Shown: one piece after another, positions 7,512 to 16,105 of the stretch
Layout: each line of letters starts with the position of its first letter
Numbering within the stretch: the stretch's first letter is position 1
Assembly: GCF_001592125.1 (NCBI RefSeq)
Contig: NZ_BCWI01000003.1
Span: 1-64,000 of the forward strand
Reading direction: 5' to 3'
From: Microbacterium hominis NBRC 15708
Lineage (GTDB): Bacteria; Actinomycetota; Actinomycetes; Actinomycetales; Microbacteriaceae
Length of the DNA stretch: 64,000 nucleotides
Program-made: the position numbers and the translations under genes
The notes under the pieces: generated by a model
Database searches by the model: none
Seen by the model: the letters and a program-made list of their open reading frames with translations, nothing else
Told to the model about the DNA's origin: nothing

Positions 7512-10500
7512 GTGTCGCATCTCGCCGTACTGAGCCTGAAGAACCGGGCCCTCATCGCCTTGATCACGATCGTCGCGGCGATCTTCGGCGGCCTCGCCCT
7601 GACGAGCCTCAAACAGGAGCTCATCCCTTCGGTCGAGTTCCCGCAGCTGTCGATCCTGTCGACCTACCCGGGCGCGTCGCCCGACGTCGTCAACAACGAC
7701 GTCTCGACGCCCATCGAGTCCGCGATCCAGGGCATCCCGGGCCTGGAGTCCACGACCGCCACGAGCACGACGAACGCCTCGATCATCCAGGCCTCCTTCA
7801 CCTACGGCACCGATCTGGCCACCGCCGAGCAGAAGATCCTCCAGGCGATCAATCGCATCAAGTCCGATCTGCCCAGCGGCGTCGAGCCGAACGTCGTGTC
7901 GTTCTCCATCGACGATCTCCCCGTCATCGCACTGGCCGTCACCGGCTACAGCGACGAGAAGACCATCCAGGCCAAGCTGCAGGCGACCACGATCCCCGAC
8001 CTCGAGGACGTCAAGGGCGTCAGCGCGGCCTCCATCGTCGGCGGCCAGGGGCAGCGCGTGACGATCACCCCCGACCAGCAGAAGCTCGCCGCGGCCGGGT
8101 TCACACAGACGGCGTTGACCGACGCGCTCACACAGAACGGCGTGCTCTTCCCCGGCGGCACCGTCACGGAGGGCGACCAGACGCTCACGGTGCAGACGGG
8201 GAGCAAGCTGACCTCCGTCGACCAGATCGCGGCGCTGCCGCTCGTGCCGACGTCTGCGGCGCAGTTCGAGGGCGCCCTCGCCAGCGGCGCGCTGACCGTC
8301 GGCGACGTGGCGACCGTGGCGCTGGCGCAAGACCCGGTCACCTCGATCTCGCGCGTCAACGGCGAGCCCGCCCTGACGATCTCCATCACCAAGCTTCCCG
8401 CGGCGAACACGGTCGACGTCAGCCGTGCCGTCACCGCGCTGCTGCCCACCCTGCAGAGCGACATCGGCGGGGACGCGTCGTTCACCGTGGTCTTCGACCA
8501 GGCGCCCTACATCGAGCAGTCGATCGAGTCGCTCGCGCAGGAGGGCCTGCTCGGACTCGTCTTCGCCGTGCTCGTCATCCTCGTGTTCCTGCTGTCGGTG
8601 CGTTCGACGCTCGTCACGGCGATCTCGATCCCGACGAGCGTTCTCATCACCTTCGTCGGCATCCAGGCGTTCGGCTACTCGCTGAACATCCTCACGCTCG
8701 GGGCGCTGACGATCGCGATCGGCCGCGTCGTCGACGACTCCATCGTGGTGATCGAGAACATCAAGCGCCACTACGTCGAGGGGGCCGACAAGCTCGCCTC
8801 GATCCTGCTCGCCGTCCGCGAGGTGGCCGCCGCGATCACCGCCTCGACCATCACGACGGTCGCCGTCTTCCTGCCGATCGCCTTCGTGGGCGACGTGACC
8901 GGCGAGCTGTTCCGCCCGTTCGCGATGACCGTCACCATCGCGATGGCCGCCTCGCTGTTCGTGGCGCTGACCATCGTGCCGGTGCTCGCCTACTGGTTCC
9001 TGCGCCCCGGAAAGCCGGTGCGCGACGCCGAGGGCGACCCGATCGACCCGGAAGACCCCGCAGCGCCCCCGTCCCGCCTGCAGCGGGGCTACCTGCCCAT
9101 CCTCGGCTGGACGCTGAAGCACTCCTGGGTCACGCTGCTGCTCGCCGTGCTCGTGCTTGGCGGCACCGCCGCGGCGGCGCCCCTCATGAAGACGAACTTC
9201 CTCGGCGACAGCGGGCAGAACACCTTCACCATCACGCAGCAGGTCGGGCAGGCGCCGAGCCTCGACGCCGAGGACGCCGCGGCGCAGAAGGTCGAGACCG
9301 CCGTGAAGGGCGTCGCCGGCGTGACCACGGTGCAGACCTCGATCGGCTCCAGCGGATCGGCGGTGCGCGACGCCTTCCGCGGCGGCAGCACCGGAATCAC
9401 CTACTCGGTCACGACCGACACGGGGGCCGACCAGCTCACCGTCCGCGACGAGGTCGAGAAGGCGATCGCCGGACTCGGCGACGTCGGCACCGTCACGATC
9501 TCCTCCGGTCAGGGCGGATTCGGCTCGAGCAACGTCGAGGTCGACGTGACCGCGCCGTCCGCCGACGCGCTCCAGAAGGCCACCGACGCGGTCGTCGCCG
9601 GGCTGCAGGGCAAGGACGGCATCGGCCAGATCACCTCGAACCTCTCGGCATCCCTCCCGTACGTCGCCGTCACCGTCGACCGTGCGAAGGCCGCCCAGCT
9701 CGGGCTGTCGGAGGTCGCCGTCGGCGGGCTCGTCTCCAACACGATGCAGCCGCGTCAGATCGGCGCGGTCGAGATCGACGGCACCTCGCTCACCGTCTAC
9801 CTCCAGGCGGCGACCGTGCCGCAGACGATCGACGAGCTCAAGGGCCTGCAGATCGCGTCGGCCAACGGCCTCGTGCGTCTCGACCAGGTCGCCACCGTCG
9901 AGCAGAGCCAGGGTCCGACCTCCATCACGACCCAGCGCGGCCAGCGCACCGCGACCGTGACGGTCACTCCGTCGACCGACGACCTCAACACCGCGTCGGC
10001 GAGCGTCCGCACGGCCCTCACCGGCCTGGATCTGCCCACGGGGGCCGACGCGAAGGTCGGCGGTGTCGTGACGCAGCAGACGGATGCCTTCGGACAGCTG
10101 GGTCTCGCCATGCTCGCGGCCATCCTGATCGTCTACATCGTCATGGTCGCGACCTTCAAGTCGTTGCGCCAGCCGTTGCTGCTGCTCGTGTCGGTGCCGT
10201 TCGCGGCGACCGGTGCGATCCTCCTGCAGATCGCTACGGGGGTGCCGCTCGGCGTCGCCTCGCTCATCGGTGTGCTGATGCTGATCGGCATCGTCGTCAC
10301 CAACGCGATCGTGCTCGTCGACCTCGTCAACCAGTACCGCGAGAAGGGGCTCAGCACCCATGACGCGACCGTCGCGGGCGGCTCGCGACGCCTGCGACCC
10401 ATCCTCATGACGGCGCTCGCGACGATCTTCGCGCTGACGCCGATGGCGCTCGGCATCACCGGCCACGGCGGCTTCATCTCGCAGCCCCTCGCGATCGTCG

Positions 10501-10712
10501 TGATCGGCGGCCTCGTCTCCTCGACCGTGCTGACGCTGCTGGTGCTGCCGACGCTCTACAACCTCGTCGAGGGGGCCCGCGAGCGCCGGGCCGCCCGCCG
10601 GGGAGCCGCAGACGGCGGCCACGAGGCGGCCGCGGATGCCGGTGCGGACCCCGTCGCCCCGGCATCCGGTGCCGCCGCGCTGCACCCGCGCCGCGCGCTG
10701 CGCGGGAAGTAG
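7512..10712 (+). CDS. RND superfamily efflux permease (AcrB/SwrC-like)
   Basis: A 1066-residue inner-membrane proton antiporter of the HAE family. It has an N-terminal helix (LKNRALIALITIVAAIFGGLAL), two large extracytoplasmic porter loops, and two bundles of six helices. TM4 carries the signature AIGRVVDDSIVVIENIKRH with paired Asp residues for proton relay; the second half has GVLMLIGIVVTNAIVLVDLVNQY and GGSRRLRPILMT. Single-gene RND permeases without an outer-membrane partner occur in Gram-positives (SwrC/YerP type), acting on lipopeptides, lipids or drugs. GTG start at 7512. The perfect palindrome just upstream suggests repression. Confidence 0.9.
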   Translation: MSHLAVLSLKNRALIALITIVAAIFGGLALTSLKQELIPSVEFPQLSILSTYPGASPDVVNNDVSTPIESAIQGIPGLESTTATSTTNASIIQASFTYGTDLATAEQKILQAINRIKSDLPSGVEPNVVSFSIDDLPVIALAVTGYSDEKTIQAKLQATTIPDLEDVKGVSAASIVGGQGQRVTITPDQQKLAAAGFTQTALTDALTQNGVLFPGGTVTEGDQTLTVQTGSKLTSVDQIAALPLVPTSAAQFEGALASGALTVGDVATVALAQDPVTSISRVNGEPALTISITKLPAANTVDVSRAVTALLPTLQSDIGGDASFTVVFDQAPYIEQSIESLAQEGLLGLVFAVLVILVFLLSVRSTLVTAISIPTSVLITFVGIQAFGYSLNILTLGALTIAIGRVVDDSIVVIENIKRHYVEGADKLASILLAVREVAAAITASTITTVAVFLPIAFVGDVTGELFRPFAMTVTIAMAASLFVALTIVPVLAYWFLRPGKPVRDAEGDPIDPEDPAAPPSRLQRGYLPILGWTLKHSWVTLLLAVLVLGGTAAAAPLMKTNFLGDSGQNTFTITQQVGQAPSLDAEDAAAQKVETAVKGVAGVTTVQTSIGSSGSAVRDAFRGGSTGITYSVTTDTGADQLTVRDEVEKAIAGLGDVGTVTISSGQGGFGSSNVEVDVTAPSADALQKATDAVVAGLQGKDGIGQITSNLSASLPYVAVTVDRAKAAQLGLSEVAVGGLVSNTMQPRQIGAVEIDGTSLTVYLQAATVPQTIDELKGLQIASANGLVRLDQVATVEQSQGPTSITTQRGQRTATVTVTPSTDDLNTASASVRTALTGLDLPTGADAKVGGVVTQQTDAFGQLGLAMLAAILIVYIVMVATFKSLRQPLLLLVSVPFAATGAILLQIATGVPLGVASLIGVLMLIGIVVTNAIVLVDLVNQYREKGLSTHDATVAGGSRRLRPILMTALATIFALTPMALGITGHGGFISQPLAIVVIGGLVSSTVLTLLVLPTLYNLVEGARERRAARRGAADGGHEAAADAGADPVAPASGAAALHPRRALRGK

Positions 10713-10721
10713 AGTCGGGTC

Positions 10722-11369
10722 ATGCGTTCCCGACTCCTCGGCGTCGCCGTCCTCACCCTCGGCGTCGCACTGGCCGGGTGCGCCGCGAGCGTCCCGGAGT
10801 CCACGTCCACGTCCACGGCGCCGGCCACGGCCAGCGGTGAAGGCACCGCGGCCGCGGCGGCGCCGACGCCGACGGCGACCGCGGCCGCGGCCGCGGCGGC
10901 CGTCTTCCCGCGCTGCGAGGATCTGATCCCGATCGAGCTGCTGCAACAGAACTTCTCGACGGACGTCGTCGCGTACACCGACGGCGGCGGGTGGACCATC
11001 GGACAGCTTCTTCCCGGCCCGATGGCACGCTCCGCCGTCGAGAAGGCGGAGCGCGCCGTCGACTGCGGATGGGGCGTCCGCGGCGGCTCGGACGGTGGCG
11101 TGCACGCGGCCGTGCTCGAGCTGCCCGCCGAGGTGCGCGACGAACTCGTGAGTGCGCTGCGCACCGCCGACGGGTACACCGAGGCCGCGATCGACGACGC
11201 CACGGTCTTCACCTCAGCGGTGCACGGTGAGATCGCCGACGGGGCGGTCGGCTATGCGTTCGAGGGGACGACGTGGCTGGCGATCGTCGGCAACAGCAAG
11301 GAAGCGGCGATGCAGTCCGCTTACCTCCCCGCCGCCGTGGCCGCCCTGCGGGCCGCCAACGCGGGGTGA
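10722..11369 (+). CDS. Putative lipoprotein
   Basis: A 215-residue protein with a lipoprotein signal (MRSRLLGVAVLTLGVALAGC, lipobox LAGC), a Thr/Ala-rich tether and a globular part with two cysteines (PRCEDLIP, VDCGWGV). I do not recognise the family. It starts 9 nt after the RND gene but has its own TAGAGT hexamer (10710-10715) 6 nt before the ATG, so it may be transcribed leaderless as well as from the RND promoter. The context suggests an envelope role; function unknown. Confidence 0.75.
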   Translation: MRSRLLGVAVLTLGVALAGCAASVPESTSTSTAPATASGEGTAAAAAPTPTATAAAAAAAVFPRCEDLIPIELLQQNFSTDVVAYTDGGGWTIGQLLPGPMARSAVEKAERAVDCGWGVRGGSDGGVHAAVLELPAEVRDELVSALRTADGYTEAAIDDATVFTSAVHGEIADGAVGYAFEGTTWLAIVGNSKEAAMQSAYLPAAVAALRAANAG

Positions 11370-11379
11370 GCGGGGCGCC

Positions 11380-12459
11380 TCAGCCGCGCGGATCGGGCTG
11401 ATCGGCGACCACCATGAAGCGGATGAAGACGGCGAGCCACCCGAAGATCAGCGCGAACACGATGATCTCGAAGGCCGTCAGCCCGAAGTAGCCCGTGGCG
11501 AACAGTGCGATCGAGGCGACCAGGCCGGCGAGGAACGCCCACGACGCCAAGAAGTAGGCGCGCGGCATCCGTCGCACGATCCACGGGCCGCCGACGAGCA
11601 GCAGCAGGAACATCAGGGCCATGCCCGACGCCGACAGGTTGTGCAGCAGCATGTTCACGTTGACCGGGAAGATGCCGACGCAGGCCAGCATGACGCCCAT
11701 GATCGCGAGCGCCGTGCCGACGACACGGATGCCGCGCGGCGCCTCGCCCAGCGCGGCGAGGTCGTGGGAGACGTACAGCGTGAAGGTCGTCACGAGCAGG
11801 CCTCCGGCGACGAGCGTGCCGTTGAAGAGGAAGCTCGACATGTCGCCGAACGTGCCCAGCTGGCTGAAGTGGTAGGTCCACCAGAGCGGGTCGGAGGTCG
11901 TGATCATGGCCGCCAGCGTCCCGATCCCGATGAAGGTGACCAGCAGCGTCGTGAGGCGCTGGGTCGTCATCCGCGAGGCGGAGAGGTAGCTCAGCCAGCC
12001 CGACAGGCCCGTCGCCGTGGCCGCCAGGACGGTCGTCCAGAACGCGGTGAGCTCGACGTCGATGAAGGCGCGCGAGAGCACGGCGAACAGCGCGACGGTC
12101 CCGATCGCCGCGAGGGCGCCGTGCGCGATCACGACGGATGCCGTCGACACCACGTAGCGCCAGCTCGCGATCCTGCGCCGCCACTCCTGACCGTCGGTGG
12201 TGCGGGCGCGCCAATAGCCGAGCGCGGAGCTGACGCCCGCCGCGAGGCCCGCCCCGGCCGCCGCCCAGCCGGCGATGCTCCCGTCGCCCCACAGGCGCGT
12301 GCCGATGCCGAGCAGTCCGACGATGAGCCCGACGACGCCGCCGGAGACGGCGGCGATCGCCGCGGCGAGCAGGGCCTCCGCCTCGACGCGCAACGAGGGC
12401 GCGGGGGCGCGATCGGCGTCGGTGGCGGCGGGGAATCGGGTGGGTTCCGCTGCGGTCAT
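11380..12459 (-). CDS. DUF998 family membrane protein
   Basis: A 359-residue polytopic protein with about nine membrane helices. The C-terminal two thirds show the DUF998 layout, including WWTYHFSQLGTFGDMSSFLFNGTLV, FPVNVNMLLHN and a run of hydrophobic segments with an internal IVRRMPRAYF loop. The N-terminal 60 residues are an added helical hairpin. DUF998 proteins have no established biochemical role. On the minus strand TACACT (complement of 12466-12471) lies 6 nt before the ATG, a leaderless arrangement. It converges on the lipoprotein gene with only 10 bp between stops. Confidence 0.8.
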   Translation of the reverse strand: MTAAEPTRFPAATDADRAPAPSLRVEAEALLAAAIAAVSGGVVGLIVGLLGIGTRLWGDGSIAGWAAAGAGLAAGVSSALGYWRARTTDGQEWRRRIASWRYVVSTASVVIAHGALAAIGTVALFAVLSRAFIDVELTAFWTTVLAATATGLSGWLSYLSASRMTTQRLTTLLVTFIGIGTLAAMITTSDPLWWTYHFSQLGTFGDMSSFLFNGTLVAGGLLVTTFTLYVSHDLAALGEAPRGIRVVGTALAIMGVMLACVGIFPVNVNMLLHNLSASGMALMFLLLLVGGPWIVRRMPRAYFLASWAFLAGLVASIALFATGYFGLTAFEIIVFALIFGWLAVFIRFMVVADQPDPRG

Positions 12460-12539
12460 GGCGCCAGTGTAGGGGGCCGCCGGCGGGCCGCGATCCCGGC
12501 GTGGCCGGACCCGACCGGCGCTCTCACAGGTGCGACCGG

Positions 12540-12762
12540 TACAGTGGTGCGGTCGGCTCTGGACACCGCGCTGCGGCGCGGGTGGGTTTGTGAGTCCAAG
12601 GGGCCGATGGTGAGCGCCGCTCGGCGCACATGACCATCACTGTGAATGGCCCCCGGACCACCGGGTCGCCCGCCGCCCCGATCTCCTCGACCATCGCGTC
12701 GTGGGGGGACTCCTTCGGCGCGGAGGCGCTGTTCTCGCGCGAGAAAACCCAGGAAGAACACC
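12540..12762 (+). promoter_or_regulatory. Probable promoter and long 5' leader of DEAD-box helicase
   Basis: The 303 bases between 12459 and the helicase start hold no gene. TACAGT at 12540-12545 fits a -10, though no clear -35 is visible; transcription from it would give a leader of about 210 nt containing several G/C-rich self-complementary stretches (for example GAGCGCCGCTCGGCGC near 12612). Long structured leaders are typical of cold-inducible DEAD-box helicase genes. The leader ends with a normal AGGAAG ribosome binding site. Confidence 0.4.
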
Positions 12763-14919
12763 ATGCCCAAGAGCAAGAAGCCGGCCGGCGGCCGCGCCCA
12801 GAACTTCGAGCCGCGCTACGGCGCGAAGACCAGCTACCAGGACGCGAAGCGCCGTCCCGGTCAGTCCTCTGCCGGCAAGCCCGGCAGCAAGAGCCCCGGC
12901 CACCGCGGCTATCGCGCCGCCGAGGCGACCGACGCGGCGCCCAAGCAGCGCTGGAGCGCCCAGGAGCGCGCCGGCCGCGACGAGGCGCGCGGCATCCGCT
13001 CCCGCGCCCACGGCGACCGCCCGGCCCGCGACGACCGCCCGGCTCGGCCGTTCGATGACCGCCCGCGTCGTGATGACCGCCCGGCTCGGTCGTTCGATGA
13101 CCGTGGCCGTAACTCCTCCACATCGGGCGGGGATCGCCGTGAGCGGCCTGCTTTCGGCTCTCGGGACGAGGATCGGAGGAGTTTCGACCGCCCGCGTCGC
13201 GACGACCGTCCGGCTCGGTCCTTCGATGACCGCCCGCGCCGTGACGACCGCCCGGCCCGGTCGTTCGACGACCGGCCGCGTCGTGACGACCGGCCTGCTC
13301 GGTCGTTCGATGACCGTGGCCGTAACTCCTCCACGTCGGGTGCGGAGCGGCGTGAGCGGCCTGCTTTCGGCTCTCGGGACGCGGATCGGAGGAGTTTCGA
13401 CCGCCCCCGCCGCGACGACCGTCCGGCCCGGTCCTTCGATGACCGCCCTCGCCGCGACGACCGGCCCGCTCGGTCGTTCGATGACCGTGGCCGTAACTCC
13501 TCCACGTCGAGTGCGGAGCGGCGGGAGCGGCCTGCTTTCGGCCCCCGCGACGAGGATCGGAGGAGTTTCGACCGCCCCCGCCGCGATGACCGTCCGGCCC
13601 GCGCCACCGGCGGCAACCGTGCGGACTGGAACGCCGACGCGAAGGATGCCGCGGCCCGCAAGGCCTACGAGGCGCACGCCGACGTCGTGCACGAGAAGCT
13701 GCAGGCGCAGGCCGTGCAGGCCGAAGAGGTCGCGGACGTGAGCTTCGCCGGCCTCGGCCTGGGCGAGAACATCGTCCGGGCGCTCGCCGAGCTGGGCGCC
13801 GCGGCGCCGTTCCCGATCCAGGCGGCGACGATCGCGCCGATCCTCGCCGGCAAGGACGTGCTCGCGCGCGGCCGCACCGGCTCGGGCAAGACCATCGCCT
13901 TCGGTGCCCCGCTCGTCGAGTCGGTGCTGCGCAGCCAGGCCGGCAAGCGCCGCGCGTTCGGCCGCAGCCCCCGCGCGCTGATCCTGGCCCCGACGCGCGA
14001 GCTCGCACTGCAGATCGACCGCACGATCCAGCCGATCGCCCGCAGCGTCGGCCTGTTCACGACTCAGATCTACGGCGGCGTGCCCCAGGCGCGCCAGGTC
14101 GGTGCGCTCAAGAAGGGCGTCGACATCATCATCGGCACCCCGGGCCGCATCGAAGACCTGCAGGAGCAGGGCAAGCTCGACCTCTCCGAGATCGGGGTCG
14201 TCGTGCTGGACGAGGCCGACCACATGAGCGAGCTCGGCTTCCTCGAGCCGATGCAGCGGATCCTCCGTCTGGTCGAGCCCGACGCGCAGAAGCTGCTGTT
14301 CTCGGCGACCCTCGACCGCGAGGTCGCGGCGCTCGTCGACGAGTTCCTCGTCGACCCGGCGGTGTACGAGGTCGCCGGCGAGGACCAGGACTCCGGCACG
14401 ATCGACCACCGTGTGCTCGTCATCGACCACCGCGACAAGGCCGACATCCTCACCTCGCTCGTCGACCGCGCCGGCAAGACGCTCGTGTTCGCCCGCACCC
14501 GTGCGTACGCCGAGATGCTCGCCGAGCAGTTCGACGACGCCGGCATCCACGCGGTCGCCCTCCACGGCGACCTCAACCAGGGCAAGCGCACGCGCAACCT
14601 CGAGCGGCTCACCTCGGGCCGCGTCAGCGTGCTGGTCGCGACGGATGTCGCTGCGCGCGGCATCCACGTCGACGACATCGACCTGGTCATCCAGGCCGAC
14701 GCGCCCGACGAGTACAAGACGTACCTGCACCGCTCCGGTCGCACCGGTCGCGCGGGGCGTTCCGGCACCGTCGTGACGCTCATCCCGCGTCAGCGCCGCC
14801 GTCGCATGACCGAGATGCTCGACCGCGCCGAGATCGACGCGCCGTTCGAGGACGCCCGTCCCGGCGACGACGTGATCGAGGAGCTGTCCGGGCGGCAGGC
14901 CGCGCACGTCGACCGCTGA
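12763..14919 (+). CDS. DEAD-box ATP-dependent RNA helicase with repeat-rich N-terminus
   Basis: A 718-residue protein. Residues 1-300 are basic and low-complexity, built from repeats of RPRRDDRPARSFDD and DRGRNSSTS units. Residues 330-700 are a complete DEAD-box core: Q motif region FPIQAATIAP (about 350), Walker A GRTGSGKT (about 370), PTRELALQ, DEAD at 483-486, SAT, ARGIHVDDIDLVI and HRSGRTGRAG. It unwinds structured RNA, probably in ribosome assembly or cold response. ATG at 12763 follows AGGAAG; the upstream in-frame extension is rejected. The N-terminal extension contains three in-frame copies of an inverted repeat (see 13111-13567), an expansion at DNA level. Confidence 0.92.
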   Translation: MPKSKKPAGGRAQNFEPRYGAKTSYQDAKRRPGQSSAGKPGSKSPGHRGYRAAEATDAAPKQRWSAQERAGRDEARGIRSRAHGDRPARDDRPARPFDDRPRRDDRPARSFDDRGRNSSTSGGDRRERPAFGSRDEDRRSFDRPRRDDRPARSFDDRPRRDDRPARSFDDRPRRDDRPARSFDDRGRNSSTSGAERRERPAFGSRDADRRSFDRPRRDDRPARSFDDRPRRDDRPARSFDDRGRNSSTSSAERRERPAFGPRDEDRRSFDRPRRDDRPARATGGNRADWNADAKDAAARKAYEAHADVVHEKLQAQAVQAEEVADVSFAGLGLGENIVRALAELGAAAPFPIQAATIAPILAGKDVLARGRTGSGKTIAFGAPLVESVLRSQAGKRRAFGRSPRALILAPTRELALQIDRTIQPIARSVGLFTTQIYGGVPQARQVGALKKGVDIIIGTPGRIEDLQEQGKLDLSEIGVVVLDEADHMSELGFLEPMQRILRLVEPDAQKLLFSATLDREVAALVDEFLVDPAVYEVAGEDQDSGTIDHRVLVIDHRDKADILTSLVDRAGKTLVFARTRAYAEMLAEQFDDAGIHAVALHGDLNQGKRTRNLERLTSGRVSVLVATDVAARGIHVDDIDLVIQADAPDEYKTYLHRSGRTGRAGRSGTVVTLIPRQRRRRMTEMLDRAEIDAPFEDARPGDDVIEELSGRQAAHVDR
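13111..13567. repeat. Three amplified palindromic elements D1 inside a helicase gene
   Basis: AACTCCTCC and GGAGGAGTT face each other at 13111/13175, 13324/13388 and 13495/13559, each unit spanning 73 bp. They are embedded in longer direct repeats with spacings of 213 and 171 bp that encode the DRGRNSSTS...ADRRSFDRPRRDDRPARSF modules. The same palindrome family occurs at 28226 (inside another helicase) and at 45230 (intergenic). An element insertion followed by tandem amplification with the surrounding codons explains the structure. Confidence 0.7.
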
Positions 14920-14928
14920 CACCCGCAC

Positions 14929-14966
14929 CCGGAGGGGCCGAGACGTTCGCGTCGCGGCCCCTCCGG
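14929..14966. terminator. Bidirectional hairpin terminator
   Basis: CCGGAGGGGCCG (14929-14940) and CGGCCCCTCCGG (14955-14966) are perfect 12-bp arms around a 14-nt loop. The hairpin lies between the convergent DEAD-box helicase (ends 14919) and radical SAM (ends 14974) genes and probably stops both. Confidence 0.75.
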
Positions 14967-14973
14967 CGTGTGG

Positions 14974-16029
14974 TCAGAACAGCATCGCCGGGGCGGCGGC
15001 GGCGGATGCCGCGGCCCGCGCCGTGGTCCGTACGGGCCCCGGTCGCGCCGGCCGGGTCTCGACCTCTTCCTCCGGACCGCCCGTGAGCCGGTGTCGCCGC
15101 AGCAGCGGCCGGACCCGCGCCGCGAGCCACTTCCGGTAGCCGACGGGCGCGTACACGCTGGCGCCGGGGTAGAGCCCCCGATACGCGGGCACCAGCTCGG
15201 GGTGCTCCCGTTCGAGCCACTGCCAGAACCACTCGCGGGCTCCGGGCCGCAGGTGCAGCGCTCCGAAGACGACGCGGACGGCTCCGGATGCCGCGATGCG
15301 CGCCAGCGCGTCGTCGAGCACCGCCACCGCATCCGTCAGATGCGGCACGATCGGCATGAGGAACACGGTCACGGCGAAGCCCGCGTCGGTGGCCGCCCGC
15401 ACCGTGTCGAGCCGGGCCTGGAAGGTGGGAGCGCCCGCTTCGAGCGTCTGCCGTAGGCGCTCGTCGGGCATGGCGATCGACATCGACAGGTGCACCGGCA
15501 CGCGCCGCCGGGCCTCCGCGAGCAGCGGCAGGTCACGGCGCAGGAGCGTGCCCTTGGTCAGCACCGAGAACGGCGTCCGGCTCGCCGCGAGCGCGTCGAT
15601 GATCTCCGGCATGAGCCGGTATCTCCCCTCGGCCCGCTGGTACGGATCGGTGTTGGTGCCGAGCGCGACCGGCTCCCGCCCCCACGAGGGCGCGGCGAGC
15701 TCGCGTCGCAGCACCTCGGCGACGTTGACCTTCACGACGATCTGCTCGTCGAAGTCGCGTCCGGCGTCGAGGTCGAGATAGGTGTGGGTGTTGCGGGCGA
15801 AGCAGTACGAGCACGCATGGCTGCACCCGCGATAGGGGTTCACGGTCCAGTCGAACGGCATCGCGGATGCCGACGGCACATGGTTCAGCGCCGACTTCGC
15901 GGCGACCTCGTGAAAGGTCATGCCCGCGAACTCGGGGGTGGTCACCGTGCGGACCAGCCCCTCCCGCGTCTCGAGGCCGGGCAGGGCTGCGGCATCCGTC
16001 GAATCGATTCTTTGTCCACGCCAGCGCAT
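14974..16029 (-). CDS. Radical SAM protein, Rv2578c/SplB-like
   Basis: A 351-residue radical SAM protein. The cluster motif is CSHACSYCFARNTHTYLD (CxxxCxxC) at about residue 70, preceded by NPYRGCSH, and followed by ALGTNTDPYQRAEGRY and LTKGTLLRRDLPLL, the pattern of the SplB-related Rv2578c group. The family uses a 4Fe-4S cluster and S-adenosylmethionine; a role in nucleic-acid repair is suggested by the SplB relationship but not proven. ATG at 16029 is chosen because the family starts with MRWRGQRI; the open frame runs further upstream. A near-consensus LexA box lies 10 nt upstream. Confidence 0.85.
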   Translation of the reverse strand: MRWRGQRIDSTDAAALPGLETREGLVRTVTTPEFAGMTFHEVAAKSALNHVPSASAMPFDWTVNPYRGCSHACSYCFARNTHTYLDLDAGRDFDEQIVVKVNVAEVLRRELAAPSWGREPVALGTNTDPYQRAEGRYRLMPEIIDALAASRTPFSVLTKGTLLRRDLPLLAEARRRVPVHLSMSIAMPDERLRQTLEAGAPTFQARLDTVRAATDAGFAVTVFLMPIVPHLTDAVAVLDDALARIAASGAVRVVFGALHLRPGAREWFWQWLEREHPELVPAYRGLYPGASVYAPVGYRKWLAARVRPLLRRHRLTGGPEEEVETRPARPGPVRTTARAAASAAAAPAMLF

Positions 16030-16039
16030 GCCTGATATA

Positions 16040-16053
16040 CGAACATAGATTCG
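16040..16053 (-). promoter_or_regulatory. Probable LexA (SOS) box
   Basis: CGAACATAGATTCG matches the actinobacterial LexA consensus CGAAC-N4-GTTCG at all but one of the ten specified positions. It lies immediately upstream of the radical SAM start (16029) and 52 bp ahead of the divergent M15 peptidase start, so it would most directly repress the radical SAM gene until DNA damage. Confidence 0.65.
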
Positions 16054-16105
16054 ATGACTGTGCAATGCGCACCGTCCTCTCGGCCGGGCGCGGCAGAATG
16101 GGCGG

